Positions 1-5,725 of a stretch of DNA of 5,850 nucleotides are shown here, in pieces. Location of the stretch: assembly GCA_011375245.1 (NCBI GenBank), contig DRMA01000231.1, positions 1 through 5,850 of the forward strand. The letters run 5' to 3'. The notes beneath the pieces are model-generated. The model made no database searches. It had not been told where the DNA came from and worked only from the letters and a program-made list of their open reading frames with translations. Every line of letters starts with the position of its first letter. The stretch's first letter is position 1. Both the position numbers and the translations under genes were made by a program. This DNA is from Thiothrix sp. (GTDB taxonomy: Bacteria > Pseudomonadota > Gammaproteobacteria > Thiotrichales > Thiotrichaceae).

Positions 1-441
1 ACACTTGGCATACAAAGTTTTAGAGGTACAGAAGCAGGCTGGATGTATCAAGCATCTGATTATAAAGGACAACTTAACGCACTTAACCGTGCTGCTCGCC
101 TAATTGACGCTTATATCAATATATCAGGGCACAATACCTATACACTCGCAGATTGCACCACTTGCAAGCCATTTAACTTCCCTTCAAGTAGACAATTGCG
201 TCCTTACTCAAAAAAACTTTCTATTCTAGAAAACTTACGTTTAAATCGCATCAAAAATTCAATGACTTACGCAGCAAAAAATAATGAAATATTCCATTTG
301 TGGTGGCATCCACACAATTTTGGGGTTAATCATAAGCAAAATATGGCATTCCTTAAAAAATTGATGCAACACTATAGCGAACTACACACAGCATACGACA
401 TGCAATCATTGAATATGGCAGAGTTAAGCTCTCTTAAATAG
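1..441 (+). CDS. Polysaccharide deacetylase family protein, C-terminal part (5' end outside window)
   Basis: The reading frame is open from base 1, so the gene starts upstream; 146 residues and a TAG stop are visible. The fragment opens with GIQSFRG then GWMY, resembling the SFRG...W.Y segment of a family of proteobacterial polysaccharide deacetylases. It ends with a very characteristic block: RPYSKKLSILENLRL, then SMTYAAKN, then HLWWHPHNFG at about fragment residues 99-108, and a final DMQSLNM. The HPHNF motif corresponds to the late His-containing motif of the NodB-fold catalytic domain; the early metal-binding Asp/His motifs would lie upstream. Such enzymes remove acetyl groups from N-acetylated sugars and usually sit in surface-polysaccharide clusters. 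The formyltransferase beyond the inserted element fits that setting. Family assignment is confident; the substrate is unknown. Confidence 0.82.
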   Translation, partial: TLGIQSFRGTEAGWMYQASDYKGQLNALNRAARLIDAYINISGHNTYTLADCTTCKPFNFPSSRQLRPYSKKLSILENLRLNRIKNSMTYAAKNNEIFHLWWHPHNFGVNHKQNMAFLKKLMQHYSELHTAYDMQSLNMAELSSLK

Positions 442-538
442 AATAGCTGATTCGATGTATAACTATAGTTATCTGAACATCTAGCAAGCTATGATACATT
501 AATTTAACTTATATATTTATCTGTGTAATAATAAAGGA

Positions 539-600
539 TAGCCAATATATCCATTAGAAACATTAATGAATTAATCTCATTCTATTTGCTCTATTGGCTA
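539..600. repeat. 9-bp perfect inverted repeat just left of the first HEARO-like element
   Basis: TAGCCAATA at 539-547 is the exact reverse complement of TATTGGCTA at 592-600, with 44 bases between. The right arm ends where similarity between the two HEARO-like copies begins (599-601), so it covers most of the expected guide of the left omega-RNA. It could be a weak terminator structure of the deacetylase gene, part of the element's end, or chance in AT-rich sequence. The rest of 442-598 is AT-rich and shows no gene or convincing promoter. Confidence 0.3.
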
Positions 601-900
601 AGTCAACGACCACTCACTGAAGTGGGCGGCTTGGGTTGTGAAACTCAAGATAGTGTTCTTTAAGAACATAATAGGTGATTAACCTAAGCTCCTTGAGGGC
701 TACGTTGTTTTTGTCATAATACCCTTGGATGCCTCCTAATCTAAGGCTCTATTTTTTAGTATTAAAAGCATTAATAACATTGGCGGAGGGAATCAACCAA
801 TTGGGTTATTCTAGGCTAAATTACTTTTATCTAGCATAAAAACAACCACTTAATTTCGTAGTTAAAGCTGACCGTCTCGAAGAGAGTGCTTTTGGCCTTA
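599..900 (+). ncRNA. HEARO-like omega-RNA (IscB/IsrB guide RNA scaffold), left copy
   Basis: I recognise the order of motifs from HEARO RNAs, now known as the omega-RNAs of IscB; no covariance search was run. Visible stems: P1 610-629 (one A-C mismatch, loop near 618-621); P2 630-649, eight pairs closed by a GTGA tetraloop at 638-641; P3 655-667; P4 673-685 (AGGT/ACCT); P5 687-701. The conserved GGCTACGTTGTTT follows at 698-710. Further down lie GGCGGAGGG near 782-790 and a TCTC-GAA-GAGA hairpin at 875-885. The first 130 bases align almost without gaps to the second copy at 5723-5850. IscB omega-RNA guides sit 5' of the scaffold, so the guide would be roughly 583-598. The 3' end is approximate. 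Every stem is still foldable, so the RNA may outlive its protein gene. Confidence 0.75.
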
Positions 901-915
901 ATAAAAGAAATAAAA

Positions 916-922
916 AGGGGAG
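916..922 (+). promoter_or_regulatory. Strong ribosome binding site before the dead iscB-like start
   Basis: AGGGGAG lies six bases before the ATG at 929. It is the best Shine-Dalgarno match in the window, where most real genes have weak ones. It marks 929 as a former translation start directly downstream of the omega-RNA, exactly where iscB or isrB would begin. Confidence 0.5.
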
Positions 923-928
923 AAACCA

Positions 929-1205
929 ATGTTACATGTAACTAGCACTAGCAGCATTATAAACGTGCCGCCTAATATCAAAACACGTATTAGTCAATAA
1001 CAGCCAACAAAAAACTTTAGGGCTTCAAAAAAATAAATTTTAGTAAAACCTCAAAGGAAATGAGGTTCGTAAAAGGAAAAGCTCAAGCTTTTACTCCTAG
1101 CGATATTCATGGAAAACACTAACCACTTCTGTATTGGTAAAGAAACTACCATAAAACTATTTGCTAGAAGTGCAACATAGACGATTTCATGCCAGCATTT
1201 GCTGA
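929..1205 (+). pseudogene. Possible iscB/isrB remnant (start plus C-terminal scraps)
   Basis: An ATG at 929 with a strong ribosome binding site opens a frame of only 23 codons (MLHVTSTSSI..., stop at 998-1000). I cannot align those residues convincingly to the usual IscB N-terminus with its PLMP motif. At 1060-1119 another frame reads MRFVKGKAQAF then SDIHGK. One base out of frame, 1113-1151 continues KTLTTSVLVKKL, and after a stop EVQHRRFHAS follows to about 1205. Joined by a one-base frameshift, the run FVKGK...F...DIHGKTLTTSVLVKKL resembles the C-terminal region of IscB-type proteins as I recall it, but this is from memory. RuvC and HNH motifs are absent, so nearly all of the gene would be deleted. 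An alternative is plain noncoding decay. Confidence 0.35.
1047..1067. repeat. Perfect 7-bp hairpin inside the decayed element
   Basis: AACCTCA at 1047-1053 pairs perfectly with TGAGGTT at 1061-1067 around a seven-base loop. No run of T follows, so it is not a good intrinsic terminator. In an IS200/IS605-type element a hairpin like this could be a transposase-recognised structure or lie near a deletion junction. Confidence 0.35.
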
Positions 1206-1216
1206 GATAACATCGT
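1181..1216. repeat. Nested palindrome, candidate right end of the left element
   Basis: ACGAT at 1181-1185 is complementary to ATCGT at 1212-1216. Inside it CAGC at 1193-1196 pairs with GCTG at 1201-1204 around ATTT. It sits after the last IscB-like residues and 20 bases before the next start codon, which is where a right-end hairpin would be expected. No second copy of a right end is available for comparison. Confidence 0.25.
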
Positions 1217-1235
1217 AAAACTGAGATATTTTTAG

Positions 1236-2000
1236 ATGAAAATCCTTTTACTCTGTAGCAACGATCCTTCCTCAAGAATAATGTACCACGCCCTCGCTGA
1301 AGAAAAAAACATTGAGATTACTCATATTATTCTTGAAGATAAAATCCCTGCCAGCCAATTATTAAAACGTAGAATAAAAACCCTTGGTCCTATAACAGTA
1401 ATAGGACAAATTGCCTTTATGCTCTTTAGCAAGTTACTAACCAAAACCTCTACGACACGTATTAAAACGTTGCTGCAACAATATCAACTAAACACAACAG
1501 CTTTTCCTGAGTCAATAACAATCAAAGTAAAAAACGTTAACGCCCCTGAAGTTATCGCATTACTGAAAAAGACCCAAGTAGATGCTGTTGTGGTCAATGG
1601 AACACGCATTATTAAAAAAGAAGTACTTGAATGTATTGATACGACGTTTATCAATACACATATGGGAATTACCCCAAAATACCGTGGCGTACATGGTGGC
1701 TACTGGGCAATTGCTAATAATGATCATGCACATTGTGGAGTAACAATACATCTTGTTGATACTGGGATTGATACTGGAGGAGTCCTATACCAAGACACAA
1801 TTACTACCAATGCTGAGGACAACTTTACCACTTACCCAACTCATCAAATCGCAATTGCTATTCCACTTATGAAGGCAGCATTGCGCGATGTAGATAACAA
1901 TAATATCACACCCCATAAAGGCATATCGCCATCAAGTCTTTGGTCACACCCTACCTTGTATACTTATGCCAAAAATCGCCTTCTTGCAGGAATAAAATAA
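1236..2000 (+). CDS. Formyltransferase family protein (PurN/Fmt fold), probably acting on sugars
   Basis: A 254-residue protein of the 10-formyltetrahydrofolate-dependent formyltransferase fold. The catalytic Asn-His-Asp set is visible: N140 and H142 in INTHMG, followed by PKYRG, and D179 in DTGIDTGG. The N to D spacing matches the PurN N106/H108/D144 arrangement with one extra residue, as in Fmt-type DTG motifs. The N-terminus (MKILLLCSND) begins directly with the first beta strand, which supports the start at 1236; the Shine-Dalgarno site is weak (GAG at 1223-1225). It lacks the length expected of methionyl-tRNA formyltransferase (about 310 residues with its C-terminal domain) and departs from PurN. 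A polysaccharide deacetylase just across the inserted element suggests formylation of an amino sugar for a surface glycan, but that substrate is inferred. The gene converges on the pteridine reductase with 31 bases between the stops. Confidence 0.82.
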   Translation: MKILLLCSNDPSSRIMYHALAEEKNIEITHIILEDKIPASQLLKRRIKTLGPITVIGQIAFMLFSKLLTKTSTTRIKTLLQQYQLNTTAFPESITIKVKNVNAPEVIALLKKTQVDAVVVNGTRIIKKEVLECIDTTFINTHMGITPKYRGVHGGYWAIANNDHAHCGVTIHLVDTGIDTGGVLYQDTITTNAEDNFTTYPTHQIAIAIPLMKAALRDVDNNNITPHKGISPSSLWSHPTLYTYAKNRLLAGIK

Positions 2001-2031
2001 GGAAAAATCATATCAAAAAAGATTATCATTA

Positions 2032-2775
2032 TTAATGATTTAACATTCGACCACCATCAACCGCTATAACCTGTCCTGTTATATAAGGTGCATCACGTAC
2101 TAAAAATAATACAGTGGCAGCAATATCATCTGGGCTACCTTGCTTTTTTAATGCTGTTTTTGCTAACAACTCAATTTGAGATACTTGATTTACTTCATCC
2201 TCAGGCCATAATATAGCACCTGGAGCAATGCCATTAACTCGCACTTTTTCCCCTAGCTCACGCGCTAATGATTGTGTAAGCATATACAATCCTGCTTTAG
2301 CAGCACTATAAACAGAATGGCCCTTCATTGGTCGCATTCCATGAATATCAATCATATTAATAATACACCCGTTACTGTCTTGTAATGCAGACGCTGCTGC
2401 TTGTGATAAAAATAAAGGTGCTTTAAGATTAGAGCACAGCAGGTCATCCCATTGTTGTTCAGTAATTTCTCCTACCAATGTAGGATAAAAAGATGACGCA
2501 TTATTAATGAGCACATCCAAGCGACCATACTCAAGCAATACATAATCAATTATCTTTGGCAATTGCTTAATATCACAAAGATTAGCTTGATATATGATTG
2601 CAGATTGCACACGTTCAACATTAAGTTCTGTCGCTAATAACTTAGCTGCCTCGCTTGAGGTACGATAATGAATTACAATGCGTGCGCCTGCTGCATGTAA
2701 GCGCCGTGCAATCACCGCTCCAATACGTTTTGCAGCCCCTGTAATTAGTACTGTTTTTCCTGTTAACTCAGCCAT
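2032..2775 (-). CDS. Pteridine reductase (PTR1/FolM-like short-chain dehydrogenase)
   Basis: A 247-residue short-chain dehydrogenase with a Rossmann fold. The nucleotide-binding motif is TGAAKRIG (residues 12-19), with Arg where classical SDRs have Gly. HYRTS at 36-40 fits an NADPH-binding site of the pteridine reductase type. NNASSFYPT at 91-99 is a signature of bacterial pteridine reductases. The catalytic set is D143, Y156 and K160 (YSAAK): Asp replaces the usual Ser, with the 13-residue Asp-Tyr spacing of Leishmania PTR1 (D181/Y194/K198). It ends in TGQVIAVDGG, the usual SDR C-terminal motif. The likely role is NADPH-dependent reduction of dihydrobiopterin- or dihydromonapterin-type pterins, or of dihydrofolate, in the cytoplasm. 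The start is supported by GGAG at 2785-2788, nine bases upstream. It is divergent from the methyltransferase, a pairing I recall from other proteobacteria. Confidence 0.88.
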   Translation of the reverse strand: MAELTGKTVLITGAAKRIGAVIARRLHAAGARIVIHYRTSSEAAKLLATELNVERVQSAIIYQANLCDIKQLPKIIDYVLLEYGRLDVLINNASSFYPTLVGEITEQQWDDLLCSNLKAPLFLSQAAASALQDSNGCIINMIDIHGMRPMKGHSVYSAAKAGLYMLTQSLARELGEKVRVNGIAPGAILWPEDEVNQVSQIELLAKTALKKQGSPDDIAATVLFLVRDAPYITGQVIAVDGGRMLNH

Positions 2776-2790
2776 TGGCTACTTCTCCGC

Positions 2791-2818
2791 TTGTTTTGTT
2801 ATTTTCATTCCATTTAAT
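2791..2818 (+). promoter_or_regulatory. Possible promoter for the methyltransferase-uppP genes
   Basis: The 58-base divergent gap holds TTGTTT at 2791-2796 and TTTAAT at 2813-2818 with 16 bases between. The -10 matches five of six positions but the -35 only three. The implied transcript would start about ten bases before the ATG at 2834, a very short leader that fits the lack of a Shine-Dalgarno site there. Confidence 0.25.
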
Positions 2819-2833
2819 GTACAGCTATCACCT

Positions 2834-4012
2834 ATGAATATTTCCTCCCCCCTCCCTGTACCCACGACCGAAGAACATGAACTAAGTCATAAGCTAGTAC
2901 AACAAATTAGCAAAGAAATACAACAAACAACACAACAAACTATTCCTTTTCGCCGCTTTATGGAAATGGCGCTCTACGAACCACAATTGGGTTATTATGT
3001 CGCAGGAAAACATAAACTAGGTCATCAAGGCGATTTTACAACTGCACCTGAAATATCACCACTCTATTCACGCTGTATCGCACAACAGTGCCAACCTATA
3101 CTGACTGAACTTGGTAATAAATCAACAGATATTCTAGAGTTTGGCGCTGGCTCTGGGGCAATGGCGGCAGAGATTCTACGCTATCTTGATGAACAGAAAA
3201 TGCTTCCCAAACAGTATTTAATACTTGAGGTAAGCCCTGATCTTATTGCACGCCAAAAGCAACGATTCTCACATGAAATACCTAATTTAGTTAAACATAT
3301 TCAATGGATTACTTCATTACCTAAAAACTTCAAGGGTGTCATTCTTGCCAATGAAGTATTAGATGCCATGCCTGTTGATTTATTTAGCATTATCAATAAC
3401 AAAGTCTACGAACAACACATCGGATTTGATGGCACACAGCTTACAGTACACGATCAGCCCGCCTCTAACACGCTTGCAGCCATTATTGATGACTTATCTA
3501 TTAAACCACACAGTAATTCTTACACTTCTGAAATTAATCCAATGATTTCTCCTTGGCTTCATGCTATAGCAGAAAGCCTAACACAAGGCATCATGATCTT
3601 GATTGATTATGGTTATACACGCCAAGAATATTATCATCCAGATCGAAACATAGGTACTTTATTGTGTTACTATCAGCACAGGGCACATGGGGATTTTCTC
3701 TACTATCCAGGGTTACAAGATATTACGGCTAATGTTGACTTCACTGCAGTTGCTGAAGCAGCAGATAAGGTAGAACTTACTGTTCTCAGCTTTACATCTC
3801 AAGCAACTTTTTTAATTGCCAATGGTCTAGAACAACATCTCATACAAGCATTGGAATACGAACCCAATAAGCATTATCAATATGCACAGCAAGTACGTAC
3901 TTTAACGCTTCCTGCTGAAATGGGCGAGCATTTTAAAGTCATGATAGTAGGGAAAAAGATTAACGAAGGGCTACTTAGTTTCACAGGTGTCGATTCTCGA
4001 CACAAGTTATAA
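2834..4012 (+). CDS. SAM-dependent methyltransferase, MidA/NDUFAF7 family (COG1565, DUF185)
   Basis: A 392-residue class I methyltransferase when started at 2834. The frame stays open back to 2678, but that extension runs antisense through the pteridine reductase N-terminus and has no family resemblance, so I start at MNISSPLP. Family landmarks in order: FMEMALYEPQLGYY (42-55), GDFTTAPEIS (67-76), the SAM-binding glycine motif LEFGAGSG (101-108), LEVSPDL (131-137), ANEVLDAMP (172-180), IDYGY (257-261) and QDITANVDFT (295-304). Length matches the family. The mitochondrial relative NDUFAF7 dimethylates an arginine of complex I subunit NDUFS2; the bacterial substrate is not settled. No Shine-Dalgarno site is seen, in keeping with a short leader. 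uppP follows 45 bases later on the same strand with no terminator between, so the two are probably co-transcribed. Confidence 0.87.
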   Translation: MNISSPLPVPTTEEHELSHKLVQQISKEIQQTTQQTIPFRRFMEMALYEPQLGYYVAGKHKLGHQGDFTTAPEISPLYSRCIAQQCQPILTELGNKSTDILEFGAGSGAMAAEILRYLDEQKMLPKQYLILEVSPDLIARQKQRFSHEIPNLVKHIQWITSLPKNFKGVILANEVLDAMPVDLFSIINNKVYEQHIGFDGTQLTVHDQPASNTLAAIIDDLSIKPHSNSYTSEINPMISPWLHAIAESLTQGIMILIDYGYTRQEYYHPDRNIGTLLCYYQHRAHGDFLYYPGLQDITANVDFTAVAEAADKVELTVLSFTSQATFLIANGLEQHLIQALEYEPNKHYQYAQQVRTLTLPAEMGEHFKVMIVGKKINEGLLSFTGVDSRHKL

Positions 4013-4057
4013 ATGATAAATAATCACACCAATAATTACATCAACAAATAAATCATA

Positions 4058-4834
4058 ATGGATATTATACAAGCAGTTATTTTAGGTATTGTAGAAGGGC
4101 TTACCGAATTTCTTCCTGTTTCATCGACAGGACATTTAATCGTTGTTAGCGAATGGCTAGGCATCGTACAAAACGAGATTAACACCTCGTTTGAAATTGT
4201 TATTCAACTTGCTGCTATTTTGGCAGTTGTTGCTAATTACAAAGACAAATTCACCCTCAGCAAAATAGACTTATGGTTAAAAGTTACGTTGGCTTTTATT
4301 CCGATTGCAGCAATTGGTTTTCTTTTTAGTAGTCAAATCAAAGCACTTTTTTCGGTTAACGTAGTTGCTACTATGTTTATTGTGGGTGGTATTGCTTTTT
4401 TAATTTTGGAGTATTTTTATCAGGAATCCAACACATCAACCAAAGATGTTGAAGAGGTAACTTACAAGCAAGCCGCCGTGATTGGTCTTGCCCAAGTATT
4501 AGCGGTAATACCTGGCACTAGCCGCGCAGGTTCTACCATTGTAGGCGCATTATTAGTAGGTCTAAATCGCAAAGCCAGTGCCGAATTTTCATTTCTATTG
4601 GCATTACCCGTTATGATTGCTGCATGCAGCTATGAATTATTAAAACACTATAAAGAATTTAGTGGAAGCAACCTAATCGTACTGGGTATTGGTTTTATAA
4701 CCGCCTTTATTGTTGCTTATTTTGTAATGAAACTCTTTATTCGTTTCTTAGAAAAATTTACCTTTGTTGCTTTTGGCATTTATAGAATTATCTTTGGTCT
4801 TCTTTTACTTGCGTTACCTTATATCTCGATCTAA
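4058..4834 (+). CDS. uppP: Undecaprenyl-pyrophosphate phosphatase (BacA/UppP)
   Basis: A 258-residue, strongly hydrophobic inner-membrane protein, slightly shorter than E. coli BacA (273). Both signature segments are present. EGLTEFLPVSSTGH (13-26) carries E13, E17, S23 and H26, matching the ExxxE motif and catalytic histidine region (E17, E21, S27 and H30 in E. coli). PGTSRAG (152-158) carries R156, matching R174. The C-terminal FVAFGIYRIIFG is also typical. The enzyme dephosphorylates C55 undecaprenyl pyrophosphate on the periplasmic side, regenerating the lipid carrier for peptidoglycan, O-antigen and other surface glycans; overproduction is known to give bacitracin resistance. The gene starts 45 bases after the methyltransferase stop with no clear Shine-Dalgarno site. 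bamD follows on the same strand with no terminator-like hairpin between. Confidence 0.95.
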   Translation: MDIIQAVILGIVEGLTEFLPVSSTGHLIVVSEWLGIVQNEINTSFEIVIQLAAILAVVANYKDKFTLSKIDLWLKVTLAFIPIAAIGFLFSSQIKALFSVNVVATMFIVGGIAFLILEYFYQESNTSTKDVEEVTYKQAAVIGLAQVLAVIPGTSRAGSTIVGALLVGLNRKASAEFSFLLALPVMIAACSYELLKHYKEFSGSNLIVLGIGFITAFIVAYFVMKLFIRFLEKFTFVAFGIYRIIFGLLLLALPYISI

Positions 4835-4870
4835 GAACATGTGTAAAAATATACAAATACAAAATATCAT

Positions 4871-4900
4871 TTATTTATTTTCAAGTTATTAAGATATACT
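4871..4900 (+). promoter_or_regulatory. Possible bamD promoter
   Basis: TATACT at 4895-4900 matches five of six -10 positions in the AT-rich uppP-bamD gap. The best-spaced -35 (TTATTT, 4871-4876, 18-base spacer) is poor. Transcription would begin near 4907, leaving only about six bases before an ATG at 4913 but a usable leader before the ATG at 4931. Confidence 0.3.
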
Positions 4901-4930
4901 CTTGATATCACCATGATAGATAGTAATTTT

Positions 4931-5725
4931 ATGAAATTCATTAATAAAAACAATAGAAAATGGCTTTTTAGCGCTTTTTTTCTATTTTCCAGCATAAACT
5001 TCACGGCATGTAGCTTATTGTCGCAATCTGCAAAAGATGACAAAGCCACCATTGATGATGGCAGATCTGCCAGCGAACTGCTCAGTGATGCACGTCGTGC
5101 TTTAGATAAAGGCAACTACGAAACCGCAATCAAAGATTATGAGACCTTAGAAGCACGTTACCCTTTAGGACGTTTTGCACAACAAAGTATGTTAGAAACA
5201 GCTTATGCATACTATAAAGCTGAAGAAGAAGATACCGCACTTGATACCATTGACCGTTTTATGCGTATCTACCCACGCAGCCCTATTTTTGATTACGCGC
5301 TTTATTTACGCGGGCTGGTAAACTTTAATCGTGGCACAAGCATTACTGATAAATTCTTCCCACGTAGCTTTGCCGACCTTGATAATGTCAAACAAAAAGA
5401 AGCCTTCCACGACTTCTCAAAACTCATCAACCGCTACCCAAACAGCAAATATGTCAGCGATGCAAAAATGCGTATTCAACACTTACGCAACTCACTCTCA
5501 AAATCAGAAGTGAATGTTGCTCAGTATTATATGAAGCGTGGTGCTTATCTTGCCGCATTTAATCGTGCTGAGTATGCTATTAAACATTACCAAGGTTCAC
5601 CTGGGGTGATTGATGCACTGGTGATAAAAATGCAGGCCAGTGAAAAACTAGGTAAAAAAGACCTCGCAGCAGCAACACGGCGAGTTATTGAATTAAATTT
5701 TCCTAAGCGGGCAGCAAGTCTATAA
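4931..5725 (+). CDS. bamD: Outer-membrane protein assembly factor BamD (lipoprotein)
   Basis: A 264-residue lipoprotein from the ATG at 4931; an in-frame ATG at 4913 would add six residues. I prefer 4931 because MKFINKNNRKW gives a compact basic signal-peptide start and the candidate -10 lies only 13 bases before 4913. Neither start has a good Shine-Dalgarno site. A hydrophobic stretch (residues 11-24) leads to the lipobox FTAC with C27. The next residue is Ser rather than Asp, which fits Lol-dependent sorting to the outer membrane. About five TPR-like helical repeats fill residues 48-256, with landmarks EARYPLGRFAQQS, YLRGLVNF, SKLINRYPNSKY and VAQYYMKRGAYLAA. BamD binds BamA and recognises beta-signals of outer-membrane proteins; it is essential in E. 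coli. The TAA stop falls inside the first nine bases shared by both HEARO-like copies, so the element junction lies at the very end of the gene. Confidence 0.93.
   Translation: MKFINKNNRKWLFSAFFLFSSINFTACSLLSQSAKDDKATIDDGRSASELLSDARRALDKGNYETAIKDYETLEARYPLGRFAQQSMLETAYAYYKAEEEDTALDTIDRFMRIYPRSPIFDYALYLRGLVNFNRGTSITDKFFPRSFADLDNVKQKEAFHDFSKLINRYPNSKYVSDAKMRIQHLRNSLSKSEVNVAQYYMKRGAYLAAFNRAEYAIKHYQGSPGVIDALVIKMQASEKLGKKDLAAATRRVIELNFPKRAASL

Larger units (their letters stand above)
599..1216 (+). mobile_element. Decayed IscB/IsrB-type (IS200/IS605-like) element, left copy
   Basis: The left boundary is set by alignment with the second copy: both begin TAAGTCAAC (599-607 and 5723-5731) and upstream sequence does not match. 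From left to right the element has the omega-RNA, a strong ribosome binding site at 916-922, a start codon at 929 whose frame stops after 23 codons, then possible IscB C-terminal scraps. A nested palindrome at 1181-1216 may mark the right end. About 620 bp is far too short for an intact iscB (roughly 400-500 codons), so most of the protein gene would have been lost. No TnpA transposase is visible. The right boundary is a guess based on that palindrome and on the next gene starting at 1236. The element lies between two genes that would suit one glycan cluster. Confidence 0.55.

Noticed and set aside
599..731. TnpB-type guide RNA (3'-end omega-RNA) instead of an IscB type
   Set aside because: TnpB guide RNAs overlap the 3' end of tnpB and carry the guide 3'. 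Upstream of both copies here are a deacetylase and bamD, not tnpB, and the start-codon remnant lies downstream, as in IscB/IsrB loci.
1051..1275. 74-codon open frame on the minus strand
   Set aside because: It crosses the decayed element and the start of the formyltransferase, has no recognisable motif and no ribosome binding site I can support.
2005..2041. Hairpin ATCATT/AATGAT between the convergent genes, as a bidirectional terminator
   Set aside because: The six-pair stem is all but one A-T, so it is weak; one arm overlaps the pteridine reductase stop codon and no solid T-tract follows. It could easily be chance in AT-rich sequence.
2678..2833. N-terminal extension of the methyltransferase frame
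   Set aside because: It is antisense to the pteridine reductase 5' end, shows no family similarity, and the MidA-like homology begins well after 2834.
4867..5115. 82-codon open frame on the minus strand
   Set aside because: Shadow of the bamD signal-peptide region; no motif or independent support.
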